DNA of 5,004 bases, from NCBI GenBank assembly GCA_025996865.1, contig BNTV01000205.1, positions 1-5,004 of the forward strand, written 5' to 3'. The translations under genes and the position numbers were made by a program. This DNA comes from Bacteroidia bacterium (GTDB taxonomy: Bacteria; Bacteroidota; Bacteroidia; Bacteroidales; Azobacteroidaceae). Positions 1-4,756 of this stretch are shown here, in pieces (positions within the stretch are counted from its first letter, which is position 1; each line of letters begins with the position of its first letter). Under the pieces are notes generated by a model. The model worked only from the letters and a program-made list of their open reading frames with translations. It was not told where the DNA came from and did not search any database.

Positions 1-249
1 GGTAACTACGCCTGCGAAAAGGTTTTCTTCGCCCGTCTGTTTGTGCTTGAACGTTATGTTGATGCCTTCTCCGATATAATTGATGATATCGGTCGGTTCG
101 TCCATCCATAACTCTCCAAACACTTCATGATCTATATGTATTTCACAATAATGGTGGTTATTAAATTTTTGCATTAACCGCAAGAAAGTATAATGAACCG
201 GTTTTCCTGCGATGCTTGCTGTTGCTTCCACCTTGTTTGATTCTGCCAT
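1..249 (-). CDS. vgrG: VgrG-type T6SS spike protein, N-terminal fragment
   Basis: The minus strand reads from an ATG at 249 without a stop to the window edge, giving 83 residues of a longer protein. The N-terminus starts MAESNKVEATASIAGKPVHY, followed by an LRLMQKFNNHHYCEIHI stretch and then EENLFAGVVT. This pattern (short beta strand, 'hh' turn with a conserved histidine pair, acidic strand, then F-x-G-V-V-T) is how the phage gp27-like part of VgrG proteins begins in Bacteroidetes. By family, VgrG trimers cap the Hcp tube and carry effectors such as Rhs proteins, so the Rhs genes at 1377-4745 fit as cargo. It is transcribed away from them. No strong Shine-Dalgarno site precedes the ATG, as is common in this phylum. 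The gp5-like needle is outside the window, so a related phage-like spike protein cannot be excluded. Confidence 0.75.
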   Translation of the reverse strand, partial: MAESNKVEATASIAGKPVHYTFLRLMQKFNNHHYCEIHIDHEVFGELWMDEPTDIINYIGEGINITFKHKQTGEENLFAGVVT

Positions 250-327
250 GATAAAATATGATTTGTGATAATTTTTTCTAAAATGCCTGTTATAAAAACA
301 GAAAAAGTATTTCTCAATGCCTACAAT

Positions 328-630
328 TTATTCATAAAAAAACATATAAACATTTTTTTTATCTTTGGGTTCCCATTTGTCCGATTCAAACACTTTCATA
401 TCCCCGTCAGAAACAATCAGAAACACTTTTTTTACGAAAACATTGTCAATTGGAAAATCATTCGGTAGTTTATATTTATTTGTTTCGTTATCAATTACAG
501 TCATATTAAAAGACAATCCTTTAATACTCATATATTTTGCCATTTTTTTAACATTTGCAAGTTCCATTTCCTTATTGGGACTTTCAACTATGTTGTTCCA
601 AAGGTTTTCTAATTCCGATATTGTTCTTTG
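328..630 (-). pseudogene. Minus-strand hypothetical gene remnant, 5' end missing
   Basis: The clean reading frame from an ATG at 567 to the stop at 328 encodes 79 residues. It includes ELANVKKMAKYM, KYKLPNDFPIDNVFVKKVF and a terminal KNVYMFFYE. Protein-like sequence continues upstream of that ATG to about 630 (ISELENLWNNIVESPNKE, a plausible helix). That stretch has no ATG, GTG or TTG start and meets a TAA at 646-648. I read this as the 3' part of a longer gene that lost its beginning at a recombination junction, although translation from 567 remains possible. I do not recognise the family. Its small size, its lysine-rich and AT-rich make-up and its position 78 bp upstream of vgrG on the same strand would suit an immunity or accessory gene of a T6SS effector locus, but that is inference. 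Confidence 0.45.
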
Positions 631-769
631 CGAAGAAATGCCTCGTTATATCGTTGTGAATGAAAAAATAAAAGAAATATTATTTGAAGCCAAATTGAAA
701 GGGTTACAGTTTAGCGACAGTATTGATATTACGCCACAAGAAAGAACAGTTTATGAAGTAATAAGATAA
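602..769 (+). pseudogene. 3' remnant of an immunity-like gene
   Basis: The plus frame ending at TAA 767-769 reads as real protein from about 602: SNSDIVLCEEMPRYIVVNEK, then IKEILFEAKLKGLQFSDSID, ending TVYEVIR. The pattern 'D-I-x-L ... x-Y-I-V-x-E-K-I-K-x-x-L-x-E-A-x-L-x-G-x-x-F' resembles the C-terminus of DUF1629/Imm11- or Imm43-like immunity proteins that follow polymorphic toxins in Bacteroidetes. That is recall of a motif, not a search result. Upstream codons in this frame look like the antisense of the minus-strand fragment, so only the tail (about 56 codons) survives. An ATG at 638 could give a 43-residue peptide, too short to be a whole family member. The missing 5' part and missing partner toxin suggest the leftover of an older effector/immunity pair. 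Confidence 0.5.
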
Positions 770-788
770 TTTCTCTGCCAATTTTCCT

Positions 789-805
789 TTCCGCCTCTGG
801 CGGAA
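789..805. repeat. Perfect 7-bp inverted repeat, TCT loop
   Basis: TTCCGCC (789-795) and GGCGGAA (799-805) pair perfectly around a 3-nt TCT loop. Weaker pairing can extend outward between the T/C run at 782-788 and the A/G run at 813-821. It lies 20 bp after the stop of the immunity-like remnant at 767-769. It could act as that gene's transcription stop, but no T-run follows the stem on either strand, so terminator function is doubtful. Confidence 0.45.
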
Positions 806-928
806 CATAAAGAAAGGGAAATAAAAAATTTGTGCGGTGAAGCCACGCATTAATATAAATTGCTTTCAAACTCTTATTTCAAAAAAGTTATCAACAGGTA
901 AAAACCTCCTTTCCCTGTGTTGTTTATA

Positions 929-964
929 GGGGGTGGGATGCTGTTTTTTCGGGGTAGGGCTGGG
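929..964 (+). other. G-run cluster, possible G-quadruplex
   Basis: The plus strand has runs GGGGG (929-933), GGG (935-937), GGGG (951-954), GGG (957-959) and GGG (962-964). Four runs of three or more G with loops of 1, 13, 2 and 2 nt could fold into a quadruplex with one long loop. In a window where intergenic DNA is otherwise AT-rich this is a clear compositional outlier. A biological role is not shown. Confidence 0.35.
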
Positions 965-1025
965 TGTTTTTGTGGTTCTTTTTCGGGCAGTTGTCGGGCG
1001 ATTCTGGCGATTGTTTTCCCCATTT

Positions 1026-1048
1026 GGTGCAAGTCTTTGACTTGTGCC
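1026..1048. repeat. 10-bp stem-loop, TTT loop
   Basis: GGTGCAAGTC (1026-1035) pairs with GACTTGTGCC (1039-1048) around a TTT loop. The inner six pairs are perfect, then come two G-U wobbles, then three... the two outermost G-C pairs close the stem. The wobbles exist only if the plus strand is transcribed as RNA; on the minus strand they become A-C mismatches, so the structure fits a plus-strand transcript better. No T-run follows, so it is not an obvious terminator. Confidence 0.4.
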
Positions 1049-1096
1049 TAAAACAAAAGAAGTTTGTAACTTATTGCACTGAAAGAGCGATTTAAC

Positions 1097-1138
1097 AAAA
1101 AGCATTGGCAAAACAGAAATATTTTACCAATGCTTTTT
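1097..1138 (-). terminator. Strong hairpin, rho-independent terminator (likely bidirectional)
   Basis: AAAAAGCATTGG (1097-1108) and CCAATGCTTTTT (1127-1138) form a perfect 12-bp inverted repeat. Inside it, AAAA (1110-1113) can pair with TTTT (1122-1125), leaving an 8-nt loop. The A-tract/stem/T-tract form gives a run of T after the stem on both strands. It begins 6 bp beyond the stop codon of the minus-strand gene at 1145-1375, which is where that gene's terminator should be. This placement is also support for that gene being real. Confidence 0.7.
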
Positions 1139-1144
1139 AGATTT

Positions 1145-1375
1145 TTAGTAATTGCATAGCCTGAAAACGTCCCTCAATTCCCGCAAAAGGTGCAGAAACA
1201 GGTCGGTATTCTCATGCAGAACAGTACGAGGGGATAAATCCGCCATTTGCAGTTCAATAACTGTTCGGGCGTAGTCGTGAGCCAATTCATCAAATAAATC
1301 CGACATATCGCCTGCCGAAATCCCCTCTACATTCAGCATATCCGCCAGAGGGATAAAATTGATTTGATTTTCCAT
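1145..1375 (-). CDS. Small acidic hypothetical protein, 76 aa
   Basis: The minus strand encodes 76 residues from ATG 1375 to a stop at 1145-1147. It begins MENQINFIPLADMLNVEGIS, passes AGDMSDLFDELAHDYA and ends LLRELRDVFRLCNY. It is an amphipathic, helix-rich, acidic protein without a signal peptide or membrane segment. The frame stays open upstream for 14 codons, but these read antisense to Rhs, so ATG 1375 is the better start. A terminator hairpin lies directly downstream. I do not recognise a named family. The style recalls small conserved ORFs carried by Bacteroides integrative elements, which is a weak impression. Rhs homology on the opposite strand starts at about 1377, immediately before its start codon, so its native promoter has probably been lost or replaced by the junction. 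It may be silent. Confidence 0.6.
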   Translation of the reverse strand: MENQINFIPLADMLNVEGISAGDMSDLFDELAHDYARTVIELQMADLSPRTVLHENTDLFLHLLRELRDVFRLCNY

Positions 1376-1391
1376 TAATGAACGCGGCCTG

Positions 1392-3572
1392 TTGGAAAGG
1401 CTTATTTCGCCGGACAATCAAGTCAATCAATACCTGTATAACGAAAACAACCTGATATCGGAAATAAAAACATCGGGAGGAAGAGAAATCAAACTGGCTT
1501 ACGATAAATATCATAACCTTACGGAAGCCCTTCTGCCCGACGGGATGAAAGCGGAATGGGAATACGACCGTCGGGGCAGGGTAATCCGGAGTCATAATGC
1601 TACGGGACAGAACAGCCGGTATGTATATGATGCCCTGGGTCGCTTGACGCGAACGGTATCTCCCGACGGCAATACAGTAAATCTCCGGTATAATGCCTAC
1701 GAAGAAGTTGTATCGGCCGAAGACCGGGAGCGAAAAGTGGACTTTGAATATACACCGCTCGGAAGCTTGAAAGCGAGGAAAGAAAACGGGCAAATCATCC
1801 GTTTCCGCTATAACAGGGATGAACAGCTCACTTCGTTGAACAACGAAGCAGGAGAAGAATACTCATTCGCAAGAGACAAAGCCGGACGGATAATCAGGGA
1901 AACGGGTTTTGACGGTTTGACCCGGACTTACAATCGCGACATGCTCGGTCAGGTACGTCATGTAGAACGTCCCGGGGGACGGTCGAGTGACTATGTCTAT
2001 GACAGCAGGGGACACTTGTGCGGAGTAGAATACCACGACGGCAGTTTTGAGCAATACGCCTACAACAGGGATGGTTTACTGGTAGAAGCTCGCAACAACA
2101 CATCCCGGTTGAAAATTGTTCGAGACAAGGCAGGACGGATTAAGGAAGAATGGCAGGATGGACACAAGGTAGAAAGCGAGTATAACGATACCGGTCGTCG
2201 ATGTAAGGTGACAAGCAGTCTTGGCGCCCATTTGGATATCCATTATACGGGAGGCGGGATGCTTGAAAACATGCAGACAAAAGGATGGGAAATGCAGCTA
2301 AAGCATGATGAACGCGGTCTGGAGATAGAACGAGTGCTGACCGGGGGAGTGGTTAGTCGTCAGGAATACGACGAAGCAGGCAGGATCCGCCGTCACCGGG
2401 TAAGTTCATCCGGTCGTCGCACTCGCGGGATGGAATACCAGTGGGGTACTAACGACCGCTTGATAAATATAGTCAATGAGTTGACGGGGAAGAATGTCTG
2501 GTTCGACTACGACACAATGGGAAATCTTGTCGGCTCGACCTGCAATGTAACGGAAAAACTGTTCCGCGTACCCGATGCCGTAGGCAATCTGTATAAAACG
2601 CAAAAGCATACCGATCGGAAATATGGCGCCGGAGGACGATTGCTCGAAGCGGAAAATACTAAATATCATTACGATGAAGAAGGCAATCTTGCTGCGAAAG
2701 TAGAGGACAACAGGCATCTTTGGCGTTATCTGTGGAATGCCAACGGCTCGTTGAAAGAGGTGATCCGTCCGGATTACAAAAGTGTAAAGTTTGAGTACGA
2801 TGCGCTTGGCAGACGGACGGCGAAAATCTTCGACGGCAAGGTAACGCGCTGGGTTTGGGACGGCAATACGCCGCTGCATGAATGGAGTTATAGCGAAGAG
2901 GAGCGTCCGAAAATCATCAAAGACGAATTTGGTTTTGAGAATAAAGGTCGGGAAGAATCTGTTGAAAACGTTATCACGTGGGTATTTGAGGAAGGGACTT
3001 TCCGTCCTGCGGCGAAAATTGAAAATGATAAAAAGTATTCAATCATCACGGATTATTTGGGTACGCCCGCGCAAATGTATGATGAACAGGGGAAACTTAC
3101 CTGGGAAATGGATTTGGATATTTATGGGAAAGTGCGTAACTTTGTTGGGCGTTCTTTGAGTGAGTGTCCGTTCAGGTATCAGGGGCAGTACCATGATGAG
3201 GAAACTGATTTGTATTATAATCGGTTCAGGTATTACTCTCCTGAGGAGGGAATGTATTTGAGTCAAGATCCGATAGGGATGGAAGGGAACAATCCAACGC
3301 TGTATGGGTATGTAAAAGATGTAAACAGCTGGGTGGATAGACTTGGCTTAGACTGTACTCCAAAATCCGCCCAAACTAAAGTAAAACGAGGACAAGCTCC
3401 AAGAGAAATAACGAGAATTGATAAGCCTGAAGGTTCTGTACCTGGTTCTCAATGGCATGCACATGGGTCGAATGGTGGAGCAATAAACTTAGATGGCTCC
3501 ATTCATGATAGGGATCCCCAATTTTCAAATAAAACATTAAAATGGTTAAGGGAACACGGATGGAATGTATAA
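1392..3572 (+). CDS. 5'-truncated Rhs/YD-repeat effector with short C-terminal toxin
   Basis: This is 726 residues of Rhs protein. Rhs-like sequence (NERGLLERLISPDNQV) begins at about 1377, but a TGA lies in frame at 1365 and no ATG is available. TTG 1392 is only the first possible start. The N-terminal half usual for T6SS Rhs proteins of roughly 1,400 residues is missing, so the gene may be silent or a recombination donor. Residues 1-530 are YD repeats (YDRRGRV, YDALGRL, YDSRGHL, YDALGRR) that form the shell enclosing the toxin. The conserved core end follows: DYLGTP, DIYGKV, RYQGQYHDEETDLYYNRFRY, then SQDPIG (Asp626) and DRLGL (649-653). By family knowledge this core is an aspartyl-type autoprotease that cuts beside the DxxGL motif. 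Residues 654-726 are the variable toxin tip. The stop overlaps the next gene by 13 bp, implying coupled translation with its immunity gene. The core is visibly GC-richer than the tip, as in other Rhs loci. Confidence 0.85.
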   Translation: MERLISPDNQVNQYLYNENNLISEIKTSGGREIKLAYDKYHNLTEALLPDGMKAEWEYDRRGRVIRSHNATGQNSRYVYDALGRLTRTVSPDGNTVNLRYNAYEEVVSAEDRERKVDFEYTPLGSLKARKENGQIIRFRYNRDEQLTSLNNEAGEEYSFARDKAGRIIRETGFDGLTRTYNRDMLGQVRHVERPGGRSSDYVYDSRGHLCGVEYHDGSFEQYAYNRDGLLVEARNNTSRLKIVRDKAGRIKEEWQDGHKVESEYNDTGRRCKVTSSLGAHLDIHYTGGGMLENMQTKGWEMQLKHDERGLEIERVLTGGVVSRQEYDEAGRIRRHRVSSSGRRTRGMEYQWGTNDRLINIVNELTGKNVWFDYDTMGNLVGSTCNVTEKLFRVPDAVGNLYKTQKHTDRKYGAGGRLLEAENTKYHYDEEGNLAAKVEDNRHLWRYLWNANGSLKEVIRPDYKSVKFEYDALGRRTAKIFDGKVTRWVWDGNTPLHEWSYSEEERPKIIKDEFGFENKGREESVENVITWVFEEGTFRPAAKIENDKKYSIITDYLGTPAQMYDEQGKLTWEMDLDIYGKVRNFVGRSLSECPFRYQGQYHDEETDLYYNRFRYYSPEEGMYLSQDPIGMEGNNPTLYGYVKDVNSWVDRLGLDCTPKSAQTKVKRGQAPREITRIDKPEGSVPGSQWHAHGSNGGAINLDGSIHDRDPQFSNKTLKWLREHGWNV
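3351..3572 (+). other. Variable toxin tip of the first Rhs (73 residues)
   Basis: After DRLGL the sequence changes to an AT-richer tip starting DCTPKSAQTK. Its core is RGQAPREITRIDKP, SQWHAHG (His689, His691), GGAINLDGSIHD (His705, Asp706) and a final SNKTLKWLREHGWNV (His722). The set 'RGxAPxxIxRIDKP ... HxH ... LxxDGSIHD ... NKxxxWLxxHGW' matches my memory of the short polymorphic toxin tips labelled 'type 24', which carry a conserved HxH and a terminal HGW. The family number is uncertain, and the activity is not known to me. Conserved His and Asp suggest a small metal-dependent or acid-base enzyme, possibly a nuclease. That is inference. Confidence 0.5.
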
Positions 3573-4075
3573 CGCAGAAATTATTTGATATAATAATCAA
3601 AAAAAGTGAATTATTTCAGGCTGATTATTATTTGACAAAAAGTGATAAGGCTTTTTCGTTTGAAGAAATACCTGTATTTTCTAAATATGAAGATGTAATC
3701 AAAATAGAAAAATACATTAAAAAAAAGGATGTAACGCCATTTTTTATTAATGTAATTGTTTTCATAATTAATAATCTAAGGTTATCTCATAACAAAAAAC
3801 CATTCATGGCAATCACTTTTTGCAATTTAGACGAAGATATGAAAGAAGTAGGATATGCTATACCCAATTTATTCATCATGAATGAGTATCCTGATTACCT
3901 TACTTTTGAAAGAGAAATAGATATAGAAAAATATCCTGTCGTGATGAAATGGCTTGAAGAATTAAATCTTTTAAATTATTTTCGGTTTTTTGAAACAATA
4001 ACTAAGGATGATTCTGATAATATAGAAAGGCTATATATGGTACCTTCCGGTTCGCCAGAAGCTGTAGAAAAATAA
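3560..4075 (+). CDS. Putative immunity protein for the first Rhs toxin
   Basis: The gene encodes 171 residues starting MECITQKLFDIIIKKSELFQ and ending MVPSGSPEAVEK. An upstream in-frame ATG at 3542 exists. I chose 3560 because AAGGGAA (3548-3554) sits 5 nt before it, a fair Shine-Dalgarno site, and because it gives the shorter, more usual 13-bp overlap with the rhs stop. There is no signal peptide. A hydrophobic stretch around PFFINVIVFIINNLRL is more likely a buried helix than a membrane span. The protein is rich in Lys, Glu and Ile, and the gene is much more AT-rich than the Rhs core. I do not recognise the family. The immunity role is inferred from its position and overlap, since cognate immunity genes directly follow Rhs toxin tips. 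It would act in the cytoplasm by binding the tip. Confidence 0.65.
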   Translation: MECITQKLFDIIIKKSELFQADYYLTKSDKAFSFEEIPVFSKYEDVIKIEKYIKKKDVTPFFINVIVFIINNLRLSHNKKPFMAITFCNLDEDMKEVGYAIPNLFIMNEYPDYLTFEREIDIEKYPVVMKWLEELNLLNYFRFFETITKDDSDNIERLYMVPSGSPEAVEK

Positions 4076-4087
4076 AAAAAAGTGTTT

Positions 4088-4108
4088 GGACAAGGTTCTA
4101 CCTTGTTC
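4088..4108 (+). repeat. TCT-loop hairpin, copy 1
   Basis: ACAAGGT (4090-4096) and ACCTTGT (4100-4106) pair perfectly around TCT. A G-U and a G-C pair extend the stem to nine. The core AAGGTTCTACC recurs in the same orientation at 4122 and inverted at 4220. It starts 12 bp after the immunity gene stop and could help terminate that transcript, but only short T-runs follow. Confidence 0.5.
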
Positions 4109-4120
4109 GGTTTATCCAAG

Positions 4121-4133
4121 CAGGTTCTACCTG
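4121..4133 (+). repeat. TCT-loop hairpin, copy 2
   Basis: CAGGT (4121-4125) and ACCTG (4129-4133) pair around the same TCT loop as the copy at 4088-4108. The shared 11-mer AGGTTCTACCT (4122-4132) is an exact inverse of 4219-4229. The two direct copies are 30 bp apart. Confidence 0.45.
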
Positions 4134-4208
4134 GACTGCATAACAAAAAGCAGGATGATGAAGAATTAAAATAGATTAAGTTTTTTTGTAGGTGGAACTT
4201 ACTCGGAT

Positions 4209-4745
4209 ATGGCGGACGAGGTAGAACCTTCTCCGAACGGGGTTTTTGAAGAAGGGACATTCAAATATTATGACCCCAAAGCGGGTAACTACATATCACA
4301 AGACTCAATAGGATTAGCGGGGAATAATCCGACGTTATATGCTTATGTTCACGACCCGAATAATTGGTTAGATGTCTTCGGGTTGGATTGTAGTAAAAAC
4401 GCCAAAATATTGAGAAGTAATATGGCAAAAGAGGGCAGAATTGTTGGAAAAGGTGAGGCAGCGGGACATATTGTTGCTTCAGGAGGGAGTAAGGGAGCTT
4501 TTGCGCCATCCGTTGAAAGTAGAGCATTATTAGGAAAATACAATATAGGAATAAATGATGCGGCAAATGGTGTTTCAATTGGTCATCCAAATCCTCATGG
4601 AAAAATGCACACTTTAGAATTTAATACAAGCGTAAGAGACCGATTAACGAAGGTAGAATCCAGAATGACAAAGCAAGGTTATGGTCATAAAGCCATAAGA
4701 ACTGCTTTAAGAAGGGAATTACGAATAATTGGCAAAGAAATTTAA
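4209..4745 (+). CDS. Orphan Rhs core fragment fused to AHH-family nuclease toxin
   Basis: The frame encodes 178 residues from ATG 4209. It remains open back to a TAA at 4167-4169, with no better start and no clear ribosome site. Residues 12-59 are Rhs core: VFEEGTF, then KYYDPKAGNYISQDSIG, NNPTLYAYVHDPNNWLDVFG and the cleavage motif DVFGL (55-59). The rest of the Rhs shell is absent and 75 core codons are missing relative to the first Rhs. Residues 60-178 are the toxin. This is the typical 'orphan' tip: a toxin/immunity cassette kept behind a complete or larger rhs gene, with enough core homology to recombine onto it. It might also be translated alone, giving an unencapsulated tip. The immunity gene starts 11 bp after the stop. 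DSIG replaces the usual DPIG of the core. Confidence 0.75.
   Translation: MADEVEPSPNGVFEEGTFKYYDPKAGNYISQDSIGLAGNNPTLYAYVHDPNNWLDVFGLDCSKNAKILRSNMAKEGRIVGKGEAAGHIVASGGSKGAFAPSVESRALLGKYNIGINDAANGVSIGHPNPHGKMHTLEFNTSVRDRLTKVESRMTKQGYGHKAIRTALRRELRIIGKEI
4216..4236 (-). repeat. Inverted copy of the AGGTTCTACC element
   Basis: GGTAGAACCTT (4220-4230) is the exact reverse complement of AAGGTTCTACC (4092-4102). With flanks, the segment from GGACGAGGT at 4214 aligns with GGACAAGGT at 4088 except that the loop reads AGA instead of TCT, as if the loop had been flipped. It falls inside the first codons of the orphan Rhs frame. A degenerate relative, AGGTGGAACTT, lies at 4190-4200. Confidence 0.45.
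4386..4745 (+). other. AHH-like nuclease domain (HNH/EndoVII superfamily)
   Basis: Residues 60-178 of the orphan Rhs contain KGEAAGHIVASGG (His87), ESRALLGKYNIGINDAANGV (Asn116, Asn120), PHGKMHT (His130, His134) and a helical tail ending RRELRIIGKEI. The order '(A)HH-I-V-A ... R-x-L-L-x-x-x-x-I-x-I-N-D-A-x-N-G-V ... H-T' is characteristic of the AHH toxin nucleases, which cut nucleic acid with a histidine-metal site. Here the first histidine of the name-giving AHH is glycine (Ala-Gly-His), while the second His, the NGV loop and the distal HT are kept. The family call is firm by pattern; activity of this variant is open. Confidence 0.7.
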
Positions 4746-4756
4746 ACAATTATAAC

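Larger units (their letters stand above)
770..1144. other. Gene-poor 375-bp stretch with G-rich tract and hairpins
   Basis: I see no convincing gene here. The only sizeable minus frame (866-1111) translates to a low-complexity Thr/Pro/Lys/Arg-rich string from a G-rich plus strand and looks spurious. The stretch holds an inverted repeat (789-805), a G-run cluster (929-964), a 10-bp stem (1026-1048) and a terminator-like hairpin (1097-1138). Its composition changes abruptly from AT-rich near 850 to G/T-rich at 920-1020. This is unlike both flanks and suggests inserted DNA from another source. Confidence 0.5.
4076..4208. other. Spacer between immunity gene and orphan Rhs
   Basis: This 133-bp gap follows the immunity stop with an A-run and holds two direct hairpin copies plus a degenerate inverted one. 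The immunity frame stays open after its TAA from 4076 to a TAG at 4172-4174 (VFGQGSTLFGLSKQVLPGLH and onward). I regard this as chance or a decayed C-terminal extension. No promoter of the Bacteroidetes TTTG / TAnnTTTG form was seen for the orphan. Confidence 0.4.

Noticed and set aside
360..367. TATCTTTG, a match to the Bacteroidetes -7 promoter element TAnnTTTG
   Set aside because: No TTTG -33 element lies at the right distance, and it sits inside the minus-strand coding remnant.
365..601. Plus-strand upstream part of the frame that ends at 769
   Set aside because: It is antisense to the minus-strand remnant; only the part after about 602 looks like real protein.
888..896. TTATCAACA, one mismatch from a DnaA box
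   Set aside because: A single near-match in AT-rich DNA with no cluster of boxes or replication gene nearby is not evidence for an origin.
866..1111. Minus-strand frame of 81 codons, rich in Thr, Pro, Lys and Arg
   Set aside because: It is the antisense of a G-rich tract, has low complexity, no fold-like pattern and overlaps three structured DNA elements including half of the terminator.
1290..1793. Long minus-strand frame antisense to the Rhs start
   Set aside because: Its sequence is explained by codon bias of the Rhs gene on the other strand; it shows no protein-like pattern and overlaps the better-supported small gene at 1145-1375.
2406..2879. 157-codon minus-strand frame within the Rhs core
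   Set aside because: The plus strand here encodes continuous YD repeats; the minus frame is a shadow.
4082..4174. Open frame continuing after the immunity stop (31 codons to a TAG)
   Set aside because: It has no ATG, follows a proper TAA, overlaps hairpin repeats and does not resemble a known protein; a lost C-terminal extension is possible but unsupported.
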